NCBI GenBank assembly: GCA_014529385.2
Contig: CM043946.1
Coordinates: forward strand, 37,276,058 to 37,340,057
DNA length: 64,000 nt
Source of the DNA: Adiantum capillus-veneris
Lineage: Eukaryota > Streptophyta > Polypodiopsida > Polypodiales > Pteridaceae
Reading direction: 5' to 3'
The notes under the pieces were generated by a model. It did not search any database. It was not told where the DNA came from and was given only the letters and a program-made list of their open reading frames with translations. Made by a program: the position numbers and the translations under genes. Positions 34,557 through 46,795 of this stretch are shown here, piece by piece. The number at the start of each line of letters is the position of its first letter. The first letter of the stretch is position 1.

Positions 34557-36047
34557 CTAGTGGATGCTCATTCCACCTGGATCAAAAGGCCAAAGGCATA
34601 TCGCCTGATTCACAAGAAGCATCATAACACCAGACCTACATTTGTCAACAATCAACCAAAATGCACCATAGGCATATCCAACTAATGCATCCGCCGTGTC
34701 TGGAGTTCCAAAAGCATAAATATTGCATGCCACATTCAACCCAACTGATAGAGACAACTCAAGTGACTCATCACCTGGCATCTTGGCTTCACCAGCCATA
34801 GCAACAACCTGCAAATCATGCACCCAAGTAACTAAAAGCATTGTGTGAAGGTAAGGTTGTTGATATCCAAAGCACAAAAGTATCCCCGCAGCACACATAT
34901 CCCTAGCATAGGCATCCACATAGCTGAGATTGGACTCATATATGCCAAACCCCTTCTCATCATCATAAGCATACTCATCATCACACATCACTTTATCCAC
35001 ATCATAATCATGGCTAGCACCACTATCCATAGCTTCTAGCATGGGCTCATCAGTCTCCAAGAATACAGATCCCTGCTCTAAACCACAATCATGCTCATAA
35101 ATCGGTTCAATCACTGCACATACATCAAAATATGGCTTCAAAACAGGCTCCACATCCAACAAATCCACAAAATGGCTCTCAACCTTTCCCTCTTCCCTAA
35201 TTTCCAAGGAACTAGTATCCAAAGATACATGCTCATCATCAATAACCTCGACCTCACACTCACACCCAGAATCACAAGGTACACAAGTAGCCAATGCAAC
35301 CTCTTCAAGACTTTTCAATCCTGTATCCAAAGCATTACTCACCTCTTTAGGCTCTTCCATAAACCTGTCAACCTGCAAGACCTCTTTACGCTTCATAATA
35401 GACCTTGGGAAGAAACGAGAAACATCATAGGATAGGCTACTTTTCATCTGCTTAGGCTTAACTTCATCTTCCATGCCAAATCCATCTTGCACATGCATAC
35501 CTGTACTGATACCATGTTCCTCAAGACACTTAAACTTCCATTCCTTGTGCTTTGCAATGCATTCCGCATCTTCAAAAGACTGGGGCGTCTTCAACTCAAC
35601 CTCGAACCGCAACCAAGGTGACAAACCATCAACAAAAGAACTTTTCTTCAATGAACAAGGGGGGGTCTCATCCTTAAGAGCAACACACCAACGAGTCCAT
35701 AAATCTTTAAAACCTTGTACATAGGCATCAACACCTTGACAAGAACCTTGCTTAAAAGCATTGAGCTCATTCCATACTGCATTTGCATCTTCAAAAACCT
35801 GGAAACGCTCTAAAAAAGCTTCTATCAACTTGTCAAGACTCAAACCATAAGAAGAAGCCACTGCTTCTTTAGCTTCCAAATCCATGAACCAAACACGGGC
35901 CTCATCTTTCAAAAGTAATCCAAATAGCCTCAAAATATTGTCCTCATCACGCATTTTGTTGCTTATGCATGCCACCTCGACTTGCTCCAGAAAGTCTTCC
36001 GCATCTTCACCACTTCTTCCATGAAATTCGGGATAAGAGAAAGCCAT
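34557..36047 (-). CDS. Gag-like protein, 496 aa
   Basis: Residues 1-190 resemble a plant retrotransposon gag domain: YPEFHGRSGEDAEDFLEQVE, LLLKDEARVWFMDLE, LIEAFLERFQVFEDANAVWN and VQGFKDLWTRWC, with the spacing seen in gag of the larger element here (GEDAELFLANF ... DASTWFDSLP). The remainder is acidic and Cys-containing, with DDEYAYDDEKGFGIYES near residue 370, and ends in a more hydrophobic tail. There is no zinc knuckle, protease or RT. The start at 36,047 is the first Met after the 1-kb leader. The C-terminal 300 residues are unlike anything I recognise. Confidence 0.8.
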   Translation of the reverse strand: MAFSYPEFHGRSGEDAEDFLEQVEVACISNKMRDEDNILRLFGLLLKDEARVWFMDLEAKEAVASSYGLSLDKLIEAFLERFQVFEDANAVWNELNAFKQGSCQGVDAYVQGFKDLWTRWCVALKDETPPCSLKKSSFVDGLSPWLRFEVELKTPQSFEDAECIAKHKEWKFKCLEEHGISTGMHVQDGFGMEDEVKPKQMKSSLSYDVSRFFPRSIMKRKEVLQVDRFMEEPKEVSNALDTGLKSLEEVALATCVPCDSGCECEVEVIDDEHVSLDTSSLEIREEGKVESHFVDLLDVEPVLKPYFDVCAVIEPIYEHDCGLEQGSVFLETDEPMLEAMDSGASHDYDVDKVMCDDEYAYDDEKGFGIYESNLSYVDAYARDMCAAGILLCFGYQQPYLHTMLLVTWVHDLQVVAMAGEAKMPGDESLELSLSVGLNVACNIYAFGTPDTADALVGYAYGAFWLIVDKCRSGVMMLLVNQAICLWPFDPGGMSIH

Positions 36048-37064
36048 GGCTACCCAAGTTTAATGCTTTAAGAACCTCTTCGAACACACATGCAAGAACC
36101 CAAGACTTTTGACTACCGAATCCCTAGAAACTTCAATGGAGCTCAGCTTTAGATAAGGACATTCCAAATGAGTTTTCATAGTTGATCATCGGAATTACAA
36201 TAGGCAAAGGACATTCTAGGATCTCTCTTAATCTTCTTGGCCCGAACATAAAGACTATACGCTGCTGGAAAAAAATCTTCCTGGACACATGAACATTAAT
36301 CTGGATTCTTTGAGTTAAATGAAAAGGAGTGAACTGAGGTCCATTTTGATCATCCATTAAAGCCAACCATGAAGCTCCCAAGAAAGAACACCTGTCTTAT
36401 CCTCTGATTTTGCCAAAATTTCAGCAGCATAACAGCATAAATGGCTCACAAGACCAAAAAACCAGCCATCATAACTTGGAAAAATTTTGGCAGAGTTTCC
36501 CCAGAAGTAGAGCAGTGAGAACTCAAAATGTAGACTGTATATGTATGCATAAACTGTCAACAATAGAACCCGAGCATCAAATAGGAATCACTAATACATA
36601 GCCTATGGCGAGGTCACAAAAAGGGTGCTCCAGCCACCTGTATCACCGAAAGGATCTACACATTTGAGAATCCCCCAGCTCAATAAAACCTCACGCTATC
36701 GACCCTCACACGAAGGCTCATGCAAATCGCGTATAGTCAAGTCTCAGAAATAACTATATTCCAGACCAAGTCTCAGAAATGGCTGGGAGTGCCAAATAAA
36801 ACCAAATATGGCTCCACAAAGGCATACAATGGTAGTTTCCACAAGTAACGTACAATCCAACAGACAATGCGCTCAAACAGGCGCCAAATGATGCACCCAC
36901 GGCAACTGCAACTGACTCCCACTATCAGTGTAACACTGAACTCCAGCTACCTGTACCTGTGTGAATCACATGTTCCTGTACATGTCCCTGTAACCTGTAA
37001 CCTGTAATCTGCAACCTGCAACCTGTAATCCCGAATCTCGAAGCTTGAAGCTCGAAGCAGAAGG

Positions 37065-37099
37065 TACTTGAAGAAGATCCTCCGTGGGGACGCCAAAAG
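37065..37099 (-). other. Primer binding site of non-autonomous element
   Basis: The minus strand just inside the 5' LTR reads TTTTGGCGTCCCCACGGAGG. It shares about 18 of 20 positions with the primer site of the gypsy element at 20.4 kb, which suggests use of the same or a related primer. Confidence 0.65.
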
Positions 37100-37101
37100 A
37101 A

Positions 37102-38244
37102 TGTGAGTGGGATGAAAACACACACAGCGCCTCTATAACGACACGACACACACTCTTGGAAAGATACACACACACACACACTATGGGGCACCACTCGGCT
37201 TAGACAACACACCTGGCCGAGACAGGGAACACACCTCTGGAGTGAGAGGAGGGAGACTATCCACTTGCCCACTCCACACACACACACACACACACACACC
37301 CAAAAAACTCAGTTCAAAAGAGGAGAATTTCTGATGTTTAGATACAATTGAGCTTGGGCCAACACCAATGGGGCAAATAGCTCACACAATATGGGTAAAA
37401 TAAGACAGATACAATCACAAACTAGAGCAGAAACTTCGCTCATAGGAGAAACTTACACAGCAAAAACAGCACAAAAAGAGTGAGGAATTTGGCAAAATGG
37501 ACAGCGCCATCGCGTCCGGAATGTCCCAAAACCCTAGTCTACAATGTCAAAGTGCTCAAATCCGACCTGGGATGAGCAGTTTAAGGCCAAAACAGGCTAC
37601 AAAAACACCAAAAACACACCTGCGGTTGTTCCTCCTCTCTTCTCCACGTTTTTTCTGGTCTTCTCTCTGTTTTCTCAGTTCCCACACTTAGCTTTATTAC
37701 TTGGGCACCCTTGGCCTTTTAGATGACCTCAAACGGACCCCGATTAGGCCAAAAACTGACCTCGCAGTGCATAGTTGTCACCCTGCTGCATCCATACGCA
37801 CACCTGGCACTCAGCTTCTTTCAATAATGCATCCCGCCACCACGTGAAGTGGCCCCAAAATATGGTCCTCATGATGACCTTTCTGCATAATTATCACAAG
37901 AAAACATCCACGTTGTGTCCGTACTTATCCACGTGAAAGTATTGACCCCCTTTGCCCTCCTGACGCCACTAGATGCCATCTGATGCACCTGCTTACCTCA
38001 TGTCGTCGGCCCACGGATAGCTTCCTCAAGAAGTTTTACGCGCTACAACTCCTCTTTATTATAGAAAAAACACAATGGTACTGGTAATAGTGAAAAACGA
38101 TGCACTGTGTACATGGTGTCCTAGTTGTACACATGTGGGCCCCACGTAACCACCTGGCTCTGGAAAATGGGCAATCCTTTATTCGATGCACCATGCATGG
38201 ATATGTACATATGTGCAATTCCTTGCTCCAAAAAACTCCTGACA
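37102..38244 (-). repeat. 5' LTR of non-autonomous element
   Basis: It begins TGTGAGTGGGATGAAAAC and ends ACTCCTGACA. It contains an AC tract at about 37,274-37,299. TATA-like CTATAATAAAG on the minus strand near 38,060 is a weak promoter candidate. Confidence 0.92.
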
Positions 38245-38399
38245 CCGGTTAGTGCATGGATGCACCAAATGGGACGGATTGCGGGCTCTAATGAGAGAGT
38301 AGGAGTTAGTGATTAGGAAAGAGAGAATTCAAGAAGAGATGGGAACCTCTTTGCACACACACCTCGATCCATCACTCAACTCTCACAAGCTCAAGAACA

Positions 38400-38565
38400 T
38401 GATGCTAATCTCTCACTAATGACATGTGGAAGCCAAGATTAGAGAAATGAAATGTCATTGCCTCAACACACACACACACTCTAAATGACTAACATTCACA
38501 CACAAAATCATGCACACACAAACATATGGAAGCCAAGATTAGATAAATGCAATGTCATTGCCTCA

Positions 38566-38596
<31 letters not shown>

Positions 38597-38600
38597 AATT
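38400..38600. repeat. ~100-bp tandem duplication with AC tracts
   Basis: TGGAAGCCAAGATTAGA followed by AATGTCATTGCCTCAACACA occurs at about 38,427 and 38,526. The second unit has a longer AC tract (to about 38,592). Confidence 0.85.
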
Positions 38601-39800
38601 GAGCACACACATGAAGAAAGTGCACAACACTTAAAAAAAATAGCAAGAGGAGAGAATGATTAGATAAATTTAGAGACAAATAATCACAAATCTAAGCATC
38701 ACAACACATAAAGACATGGGAGAGAAGCATAGAGAGACAAATAGCTTTGCATTATCAGCCCAATGCTAGCCACAATGTGAGAGGGGAGCTCCATCTCCAC
38801 AGCCACCTCTCTCTCTACTCTCCGACCTAGCTCTCCAAAGAATGAGCTGCACATTGTAGCATTTGAAATTTATACCTAGGGTTTTTTGAGAAGTTATCAG
38901 CCACCCAAATGTGCATAAAAGGCCTAGGCTCACAAATACGAGCTGGAACTTTTATAGAGCCCACATATATAAGAAAGGTACATATACACATGTATGTATA
39001 TGTCAATGGAAGCACAATGCATGTCATTGACATTGGCTCATCAACAATCACCCCTTCCGAAGCTTTGTCATCCCTGACAAAGCCGTGTTGAGATAGACAT
39101 TCAATGTGCCTGCAAAAGAAAAATGTCGATGAGGTAGAAAGCTGAATTATATGGCAATAAAGCATGAGGGGAATCTAAAGCGTATGTGGAAATGAGTAAA
39201 TGCAAAGAATTATGAAATGTTACACTTCCATTAAGGACAAATAAATTGCATTTTGCTAAAACTAATCAATCAAGAGTTTTGGGCTAATGGATGAATCTAT
39301 TGGTTAGTTAGCTATGATTAAGGTTAAAACAACTAGTCTAGTACTAGTTAAGTTAAGAAGATTATCTAAATTCTTGAATCTCTAATTGTGTCTTTTAGCT
39401 TTGTTTAGCCAACTAACTCTCACAACTCCAAGCAAAAGCTTGAATTTTTTACTTTAAGCTCAATGGAACTCTTTTTCATGTCATTGTTCTTTTTTTCTCT
39501 TTTTCTCTTAATTTTTCTTTCTTTCACATTGGTTCAAGATCATTTGACGTGTGTCCTTATTTTGTATGCTCGAGGATTTTTGCTTCTCAAAGAAAAGAGC
39601 CCACGGGAAAAATTGAGGTGTGTGGCTAGTAAATAAAGTGAAAATCTCATAGGATTGTGGTGTTGATAAACACCAAAAGTCAAGAGGATGTACAACACAT
39701 GGATTTGAATAATAACTATAAATTACATAAAACAAAGGAAGATACAAAAAAGATTTTGTTTACAAATTGACTAGTATAGTCACAATAGAAGCTCCACATA
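38601..39800. other. Spacer with no gene found
   Basis: The minus strand at 39,030-39,115 reads CRHIECLSQHGFVRDDKASE, which might be a repeat-derived coding scrap, but nothing extends it. The rest is AT-rich with no supported feature. Confidence 0.5.
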
Positions 39801-39803
39801 ATT

Positions 39804-42801
39804 CTACTCCACATTTGATACCATATCTGAACTTTGATCCAAGTGTGGCTGATGTGCACGAGTGAGGCCTTCTTTGGCTTTTAGAGCATGTCTTTCTGGA
39901 ATCTTTATTCTAGAAAATGGTCCTTCTTTGTTGGGTCTCCAGGACCAAACAATTGCATCTATAGTTTCCCACACTTGTGGGTCCTTATAGTTGACAGCCC
40001 AATAACCCTTCCAACAATTACTGTAAGCTTGAGTATCTGTCATCCCACTTTTTCTCGCGCAAGGTGCCCAATATTGAATCAAGAGTTTTCTGTAGTTTGG
40101 TGATGTAGGCTCATTATCAATGTCAGATAAAGCCATTGCAAGCCACACTGGATAGATTTCTGTGTCACTCGGAACAAGCATAAGAAAGTCACCTTGGTGC
40201 ACATCAGACATAGGGTCAAACTCTTCGCTTGGCCTATCTCGTTGAGGCCCACAAAAATGATCGTTCAACTCTTCAAGGCCTAGGAATCTTTCTGCTCCTT
40301 GTTGCAAATTCAGTGTAGTGCTTTGTAGGTGAGAATATTCTTGAGTTTTTGGCCAAAACATTTCATACAAGACTCCCTCTGATATGATTGCTTTTCCAAT
40401 CTCTTCAATTACCTTACTCCAATAATCTATCACGGGTCTATAATATCGCGGAATACTTGAACCATTCCCTAAATTTTTCCAAAATTTTATATAGTTCTTT
40501 AGCCCCAAAATGACTTCTTCGTGGGCCTTGACATACTCCGCCATTTGTACTAGAGGTGGATCTCCATGTGGTAACATTGGCTTGACTTCTGTGTCTGTTT
40601 TCCAAAGGCGAATACTTCCACTCCAACTTGATACACCTACATGTGCCTTATATTGCATCATTGGTGTTTCATCCTGCATAAAGAACCTGAACTGAAGCGG
40701 TTTGGAATGTCCAACAAGTATGTCTTGTCCATCACAAAGATAGCCATCACAATATTGCTTGAAATCGGGGATCTTTGTGAGAAAAAATGGAGCTGGAGAT
40801 GAAGATGAGCTGTTTCGTAATGTATCCATCAAATGTGGCAATGTATAGGTTTGTGTAACTCTCAACTTCTCTGAAAACCTACTAAACATGGCGTCTATGT
40901 CCTCATGTGTATGCCCAACCATTAAAAATCCCAGCTGGATGGTTTTGAAAACACCCCTTGCAACAAGCATTGACAAATAGGCAAATAAGTATCGATTTTT
41001 GTTTTCCCCTGCACAATTATCCAATTGTAGCAACAAGTTCTCTGGCAATCTGCGAAATGTTGACCCCAATTCCTCTTCTGCAATTTCTGACGACTGCACA
41101 ATGGGCTCTTTTCCATCACTCAAGTTATGGTAGTCCAAAGAATCCCTTGAGTTCAAAGCATGTAGTAGTGAAATATTGCTCCTTGGAAGTCCATTTGTTA
41201 CTAGATCACCAAGAGGATGCTTATCTATCCTCTCGAGGTTATGTAAACAATTAGCAATTGAGCCATGCATAATATAGGCTTCTGCAACTCTTTTGTTGTG
41301 CCATGTGAACTTCTCTATCCCTCAAGAGAAGAGCTCTCTCTTCAAGAGAAGGTTTAGCTTCTAACCTTGCCTTGATTGAGCTACAAATATTGCACTTAGA
41401 GAACTCACTCGTCTTTGTTAAAGTGACATGTGGGTACTCTTTGTTCCAAATTCTACCAAAAGAAGATTGGGATAGCTTCTTCTCATAGCCCATTTGGTCA
41501 AGTGTCGTGTTGATTTCACATAAAATATCCACTTGTTTGTATGTTGATGGAATCACCAATTGAGTCTCTCTTGAGCCATTTAGCAGTGTTCTACTTCTAT
41601 GTGGCATCTTCTCAGAGTTGTTTTCCACAAACTCATTTAGTAGTGCTCTTGCTAAACTAGTATGTTGAAGTCCCCTTCTCAATGTACATGTGTTCCCATG
41701 TACATATTGGCGCACACCATTTTCAAAGTTCTCCTTGTATCGATAAAATGATGTCTTTGGTATTCCATGTAGCTCATACCATGCTCTACAACAAACAATA
41801 GAGCCATTTAGCCTGAATTGGTATCGTGACTTCTCATCTTTCTGATAACATATAGAAAGAACATCATAAACATAATTAGTGCGTGATTTTTGAGACTCTC
41901 CCCAAAATTGTTGTCGTAACCTTGTCACCATATCACGATCTGCAAATTGGCAGCATTTTTGTGCACAACAATCAATGCATGATACCCTTTGAATTGATTT
42001 GTTTGAAAGGTAAAAAGTCGAAGCTGGTGCTGCTTTTGATTTTTGAGTCCTGTTCATGAAAGTGTATCGTCTCTTCCTTGACAACTGGACAACATTACTC
42101 CCATCAAGTTTTTTTCCAACATTGCTATCATTGGATACATCCTCATATGTAGCATGCATGCCATCAACAGGAACAAAGCGTTGTAATGGGCTCCCATTCA
42201 ACATTGTTGTCTGCTTGATGGGCCACTTTAGCAAAGTGATGCTACCCACTTCAACCACATCATCAATGCTTGCATTTTCTCTTTCAATACCCACACCCAC
42301 ACAATCAGGACCAAGTTCCTGAAAGTTGACATAATCATGTGGAAATACATATAAGATGGTCCCTTCATTCATGGTTTGCATCATTGTGTCATCTTTTAAA
42401 AGGACCCTCTGATTTCTCCAAGACTCTCGAATCATTGCTTCAAATTCTGGGCTTGTCATAGGTATTGCATCTGTAACTAGAGGATTAGAATGATCATGTT
42501 CTTCATCACCATTGTAGCTTTCGTGTGGATCAATTAAGTTCCCATTTAATACAAAAGATTGCAAAAGAAGCTTTGACCATCGAACAGCACTCCATAATGA
42601 GCCTTGGAGAGATGAAGTATCCATTGTAGGAAAAGGTAGGACCACATCCTTCAAGCATTCCTCCACTAGTATGGAGACATTTCCCAGCCCTATCTTTGTA
42701 CCACCACAAGTGGAATCTGGATCTGTTCTACACACACAACCAATACCAACGATTTCATTGTCAAGTATCATATGTACTTTCTCCCCAAATTCGAAGTCCA
42801 T
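39804..42801 (-). pseudogene. DUF7869-type gene, frameshifted or deleted
   Basis: Two overlapping minus-strand frames make up one gene. The first (42,801-41,251, 516 aa) starts next to a good 3' splice site (TTTACTTACAG). It has a DUF8039-like stretch (EIVGIGCVCRTD ... GGTKIGLGNVSILVEECL ... DVVLPFPTMD ... WSAVRWSKLLLQ), a Cys cluster (SCIDCCAQKCCQF), and ends near SKCNICSSIKARLEA. The second (41,270-39,804, 488 aa) has LQLDNCAGENKNRYLFAYLS and LGFLMVGHTHEDIDAMFSRF, the signature of DUF7869. Between them relatives carry a DKMDH-type segment that is missing here, and the frame changes at about 41,260. As I recall, the family occurs in repetitive, possibly mobile genes; an RNase H-like fold is inference. 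Confidence 0.8.
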
Positions 42802-42889
42802 CCTGTAAGTAAAAAGATTACATTGTTAAATCCATAGTTATAGAAAAATACTCTTCAAACCAAAAATCATGCTACAACATGAAAAAGGT

Positions 42890-44350
42890 TTGCATAGGTT
42901 GGACAAGTGGTGAACCTTGAGAACAAATCCTCCTTGCTATATTAATGGAAGCAAGGTTGGACAAGTGGTGGACCTTGAAACCAAAGCCTCTTTGCTATAT
43001 GAGAGCATAGGTTGGACCTAGTTGTAATACCCACTGCCACCTATCAACTACTATAGGACTATGCTTTCCAATGTCCAAGTATCCCTTGAGTCTTTCAAGG
43101 TTGAACACGTGGTGGACCTTGAAACGAAAATCCCCTTTCTATATCAGAGCATAGCTTGGACAAGTGGTGGACCTAGTTATAATGCCCAATATCCAAGGTG
43201 AAATACCTTAGGACTTTGCTACCTTGCTTGCCAATGTTTACGTAGCCCCTCATTTCTTTAATGGAAGTAAGGTTGGACAAGTGGTGGACCTTGAAACCAA
43301 AGCCTCTTTGCTATATAAGAGCATAGGTTGGACCTAGTTTTAATACCCACTGCCACCTATCAACTACTATAAGACTATGCTTTCCAATGTCCAAGTATCC
43401 CTTGAGTCTTTCAAGGTTGAACACGTGGTGGACCTTGAAACAAAAATCCCCTTTCTATATTAGAAAGGTTGAACACATGGTGGACCTTGAAACGAAAATC
43501 CCCTTTCTTTATCAGAGCATAGCTTGGACAAGTGGTGGACCTAGTTATAATGCCCAATATCCAAGGTGAAACACCTTAGAACCTTGCTACCTTGCTTGCC
43601 AATGTTTACGTAGCCCCTCATTTCTTTAATGGAAGTAAGGTTGGACAAGTGGTGGACCTTGAAACCAAAGCCTCTTTGCTATATAAGAGCATAGGTTAGA
43701 CCTAGTTTTAATACCCATTGCCACCTATCAACTACTATAAGACTATGCTTTCCAATGTCCAAGTATCCCTTGAGTCTTTCAAGGTTGAACACGTGGTGGA
43801 CCTTGAAACAAAAATCCCCTTTCTATGTTAGAAAGGTTGAACACATGGTGGACCTTGAAACGAAAATCCCCTTTCTTTATCAGAGCATAGCTTGGACAAG
43901 TGGTGGACCTAGTTATAATGCCCAATATCCAAGGTGAAACACCTTAGAACCTTGCTACCTTGCTTGCCAATGTTTACGTAGCCCCTCATTTCTTTAATGG
44001 AAGCAAGGTTGGACAAGTGGTGGACCTTGAAAGCAAAGCCTCTTTGCTATATGAGAGCATAGGTTGGACCTAGTTGTAATACCCACTGCCACCTATCAAC
44101 TACTATAGGACTATGCTTTCCAATGTCCAAGTATCCCTTGAGTCTTGCAAGGTTGAACACGTGGTGGACCTTGAAACCAAAATCCCCTTTCCATATCAGA
44201 GCATAGCTTGGACAAGTGGTGGACCTAGTTATAAAGCCCCTCCTTTCTTTAATGGAAGAAAGGTTGGAAAAGTGGTGAATCTTGAAACCCAGACCCTTTG
44301 GCTATATATAGAGGATATCTTGGACAAGTGGTGGGATTAGTTGTAGTATC
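42890..44350 (+). repeat. Tandem array I, ~365-bp unit
   Basis: Units begin GGAAGYAAGGTTGGACAAGT at about 42,948, 43,266, 43,633 and 43,998 (spacing 318, 367, 365). Each unit holds three to five copies or variants of TTGGACAAGTGGTGGACC. The short first interval lacks one internal GTTGAACACATGGTGGACC segment of about 49 bp. Confidence 0.92.
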
Positions 44351-45340
44351 CAATGTCCAAGGTCCAAGGTGAACTATGTAAAGACCTTACTTCCAAAAAC
44401 AGAGTCGTACAAGTGGTTCTCCTTGAAACCAAAACCTCCTTAGTGTATTAGAATATAGCTTGGAGAAGTGGTGGACTTAGTTGTAATGGTGAATGTCCAA
44501 AGCAAACTATTATAGGACCTTGCTTCCCAAATCAAGTTTGGACAAGTGGTGGATCTTGAAACCAAAACCCCCTTACTCTATTAGAGCATAGCTTAGATAA
44601 GTGGTGGACCTAGCTGCCATGGAAAATGTTCAATCTGAACTGCTGCAAGACCTTGCTATTAAATGTCTAAGTAGAGCTAGCTTCTTTAATGGAATCAAGG
44701 TTGGGAAAGTGGTGCATCTTGAAACCAAAAGCCCTTTATTGTATTAGAGCATAGCTTGGACAAGTGAGGGACCTAGTTTTAATGTGTGATGTCCAAAGAA
44801 AAGTATTACAAGACCTTGCTTTCCAATATTTGAATTGGTCAAGTGGTTAAAACTAAGTATAAAACTTTGACCATTTTCTTCTCGAATTGCCAAAAAGCTA
44901 GTTTTAGACACCCCTAAATGAAAATGGTTTAGGGTGGCCTTAAACAATGTTTTTTCAAAGACTTGAACAAAAGGGTTGTCGAAGAGTAATGACAATTTAT
45001 TGTGGCTTGAAGTGCCTGAGTATGTGAAAACAAGCCTAGGTTTTCCACGAGGCAAAAGGTGACATAATAAGAACATTGGAAATTTAGGATTGACCATGTG
45101 GCCTAAACTTTGGCAAGTGAAGTGGTGGCCAAGTTTTGTGGCACAGTGTCCTATATGTGTTGACCACTTGGCTAAATCTAGGACCATAAGGCCAAACCTT
45201 TGGCACCTTAAATATAGTATGGGACATAATCTAGAACTGCTATAGTAAATTAGTAGTATAGCTAATATGTTAATATTTGTATTATATTTAAGTATATGCT
45301 AATATAATTTATGTTCAAAATTTCACTAATGAAGAATGTT
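44351..45340 (+). repeat. Degenerate flank of array I
   Basis: Decayed versions of the motif (for example GTTTGGACAAGTGGTGGATC near 44,528 and CTTGGACAAGTGAGGGACC near 44,755) continue to about 45,185 at wider spacing. No gene is seen. Confidence 0.75.
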
Positions 45341-46062
45341 CCCATTTAGCACTCCAGATGCGGGGTCTTAGGGCAATGCCACAATGGGGTGACAAGGCAG
45401 CGCTTCCACGTGAGGTTTGGGGGTAGCGCTCTTGATGGGGATGTGGAATATAGCGCTCTCGATGGCGGGGCTTGGGAGGTTGATTTTGGGATATTGTTCT
45501 GGGCGGGGTCCTGGGGCATGTTTTTCATATTTTCAACCATGATTTCTTTAATTTTGGCCGTGTGAATTGGTTAATTTTTTATATTGCTTTTGTTTTTTTT
45601 AATCCTATGATAAAACATGGACTTGTAGCATACGTGGCATTCTAATAAACCCTATCAAGATTAGGCACACAGAGAGCGCACGAGAAACGCACACAGAGAA
45701 AGCAGGCGAGCAGCAAAAACACAGAAAGCGCACACGGATCGCACACAGTTGGAGTATACGCGCGCGTAGAGGAGCAAGCTCGGCATCGTACACAACACAC
45801 AGGTGGAGTGCACAGGATTGAAAGTTCGCGCACAAGACAAAGAAACAGCAGCGTACACAACGCTTTCCAGAAGGGCAGGATCGGGCAGTCTTCTCAGGAG
45901 ACATTGCACACCTCACGAATAGAGAAAAAACAGGTATTTCTCTCTCTCTCACTCTCTGTCTTTCTCCATATAGAGAAGATGGTTCTCTGTAACTCTTCTT
46001 GCACACACACTCTCTCGTCAAAAGACAGAGATACATAGTTTAAAAGTATCCCCGCACACATA
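45341..46062. other. GC-richer spacer with no gene found
   Basis: The base composition is less AT-rich than around it (GCGC/CGCACAC words at 45,670-45,860). Open frames exist on both strands but none has a domain. A 5' untranslated region of a neighbouring gene is possible but unsupported. Confidence 0.4.
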
Positions 46063-46330
46063 CACATATTCCCACACATCGTCTTCCTCTCTTCCACATA
46101 CATAACCACAGTGAAATCTGTTATCTTGCTGTCTCTCTCTTGAAAATACATGCACATATTCCCACACATCGTCTTCCTCACTTCCACATACATAACCACA
46201 ATGAAATCTGTTATCTTGTTGTCTCTCTCTTGAAAATACGTGCACATATTCCCATACATCGTCTTCCTCTCTTCCACATACATAAACACAGTGAAATCTG
46301 TTATCTTTCTCTCTCCTCTCTCTAAAAAAC
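46063..46330. repeat. 90-bp tandem repeat, three copies
   Basis: CACATATTCCCACACATCGT starts units at about 46,063, 46,153 and 46,243. Each ends in CTCTCTCTTGAAAATAC or a TC tract. Confidence 0.95.
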
Positions 46331-46339
46331 AGTTATTTA

Positions 46340-46377
<38 letters not shown>

Positions 46378-46795
46378 TGTATTTGCTTTCTCTCTCTTGA
46401 AAATACATGCTCATGTATGTGTGCGTCTGTGTTATCTATGTGTATGTATGTATATTTGTGTTATTTCATTGTAATACTCATACACTTAATTACGATATGC
46501 ACACATAGTGTATATACATACATAAATATCACAAATAACTAACACATTGTAATACTAGTAAAATTAAATGGAAGACTTACTTGCGTGATCTGTTAAAGTC
46601 GATTCTTGTAGCGAGTTCTGGATGTATGCTGAGCTGATTTTCCTCTAATCCATTTGTAGATATGATTGTAACTTCTGTTTCTCAAAAATAGTAGTGTTGT
46701 TTAGTGATACACCTAATGGACATAAATGGTTTAAACTAGGACATGTAGACCAAAAATACGTGTATTTCTTTGGATGAATATATACACTTTTTGGT
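46331..46795. other. Microsatellite and AT-rich spacer
   Basis: A TC/TATC tract is at about 46,338-46,377. On the minus strand CACGCAAGTAAGT near 46,575 would make a good splice donor and could belong to a leader exon of the DUF7869 gene, but no coding frame supports this. Confidence 0.4.

Larger units (their letters stand above)
33346..38248 (-). mobile_element. Non-autonomous LTR retroelement (gag-like only)
   Basis: Paired LTRs of 1,157 and 1,143 bp bound a 2.6-kb interior on the minus strand. A 4-bp target duplication CCGG is at 33,346-33,349 and 38,245-38,248. The interior has a primer site, a 496-aa gag-like ORF and a polypurine tract, but no protease, RT or integrase. Movement would need enzymes from another element. 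The LTRs differ at several tens of positions including a deletion of about 13 bp, so it is older than the gypsy element at 11.8-23.1 kb. Confidence 0.93.
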
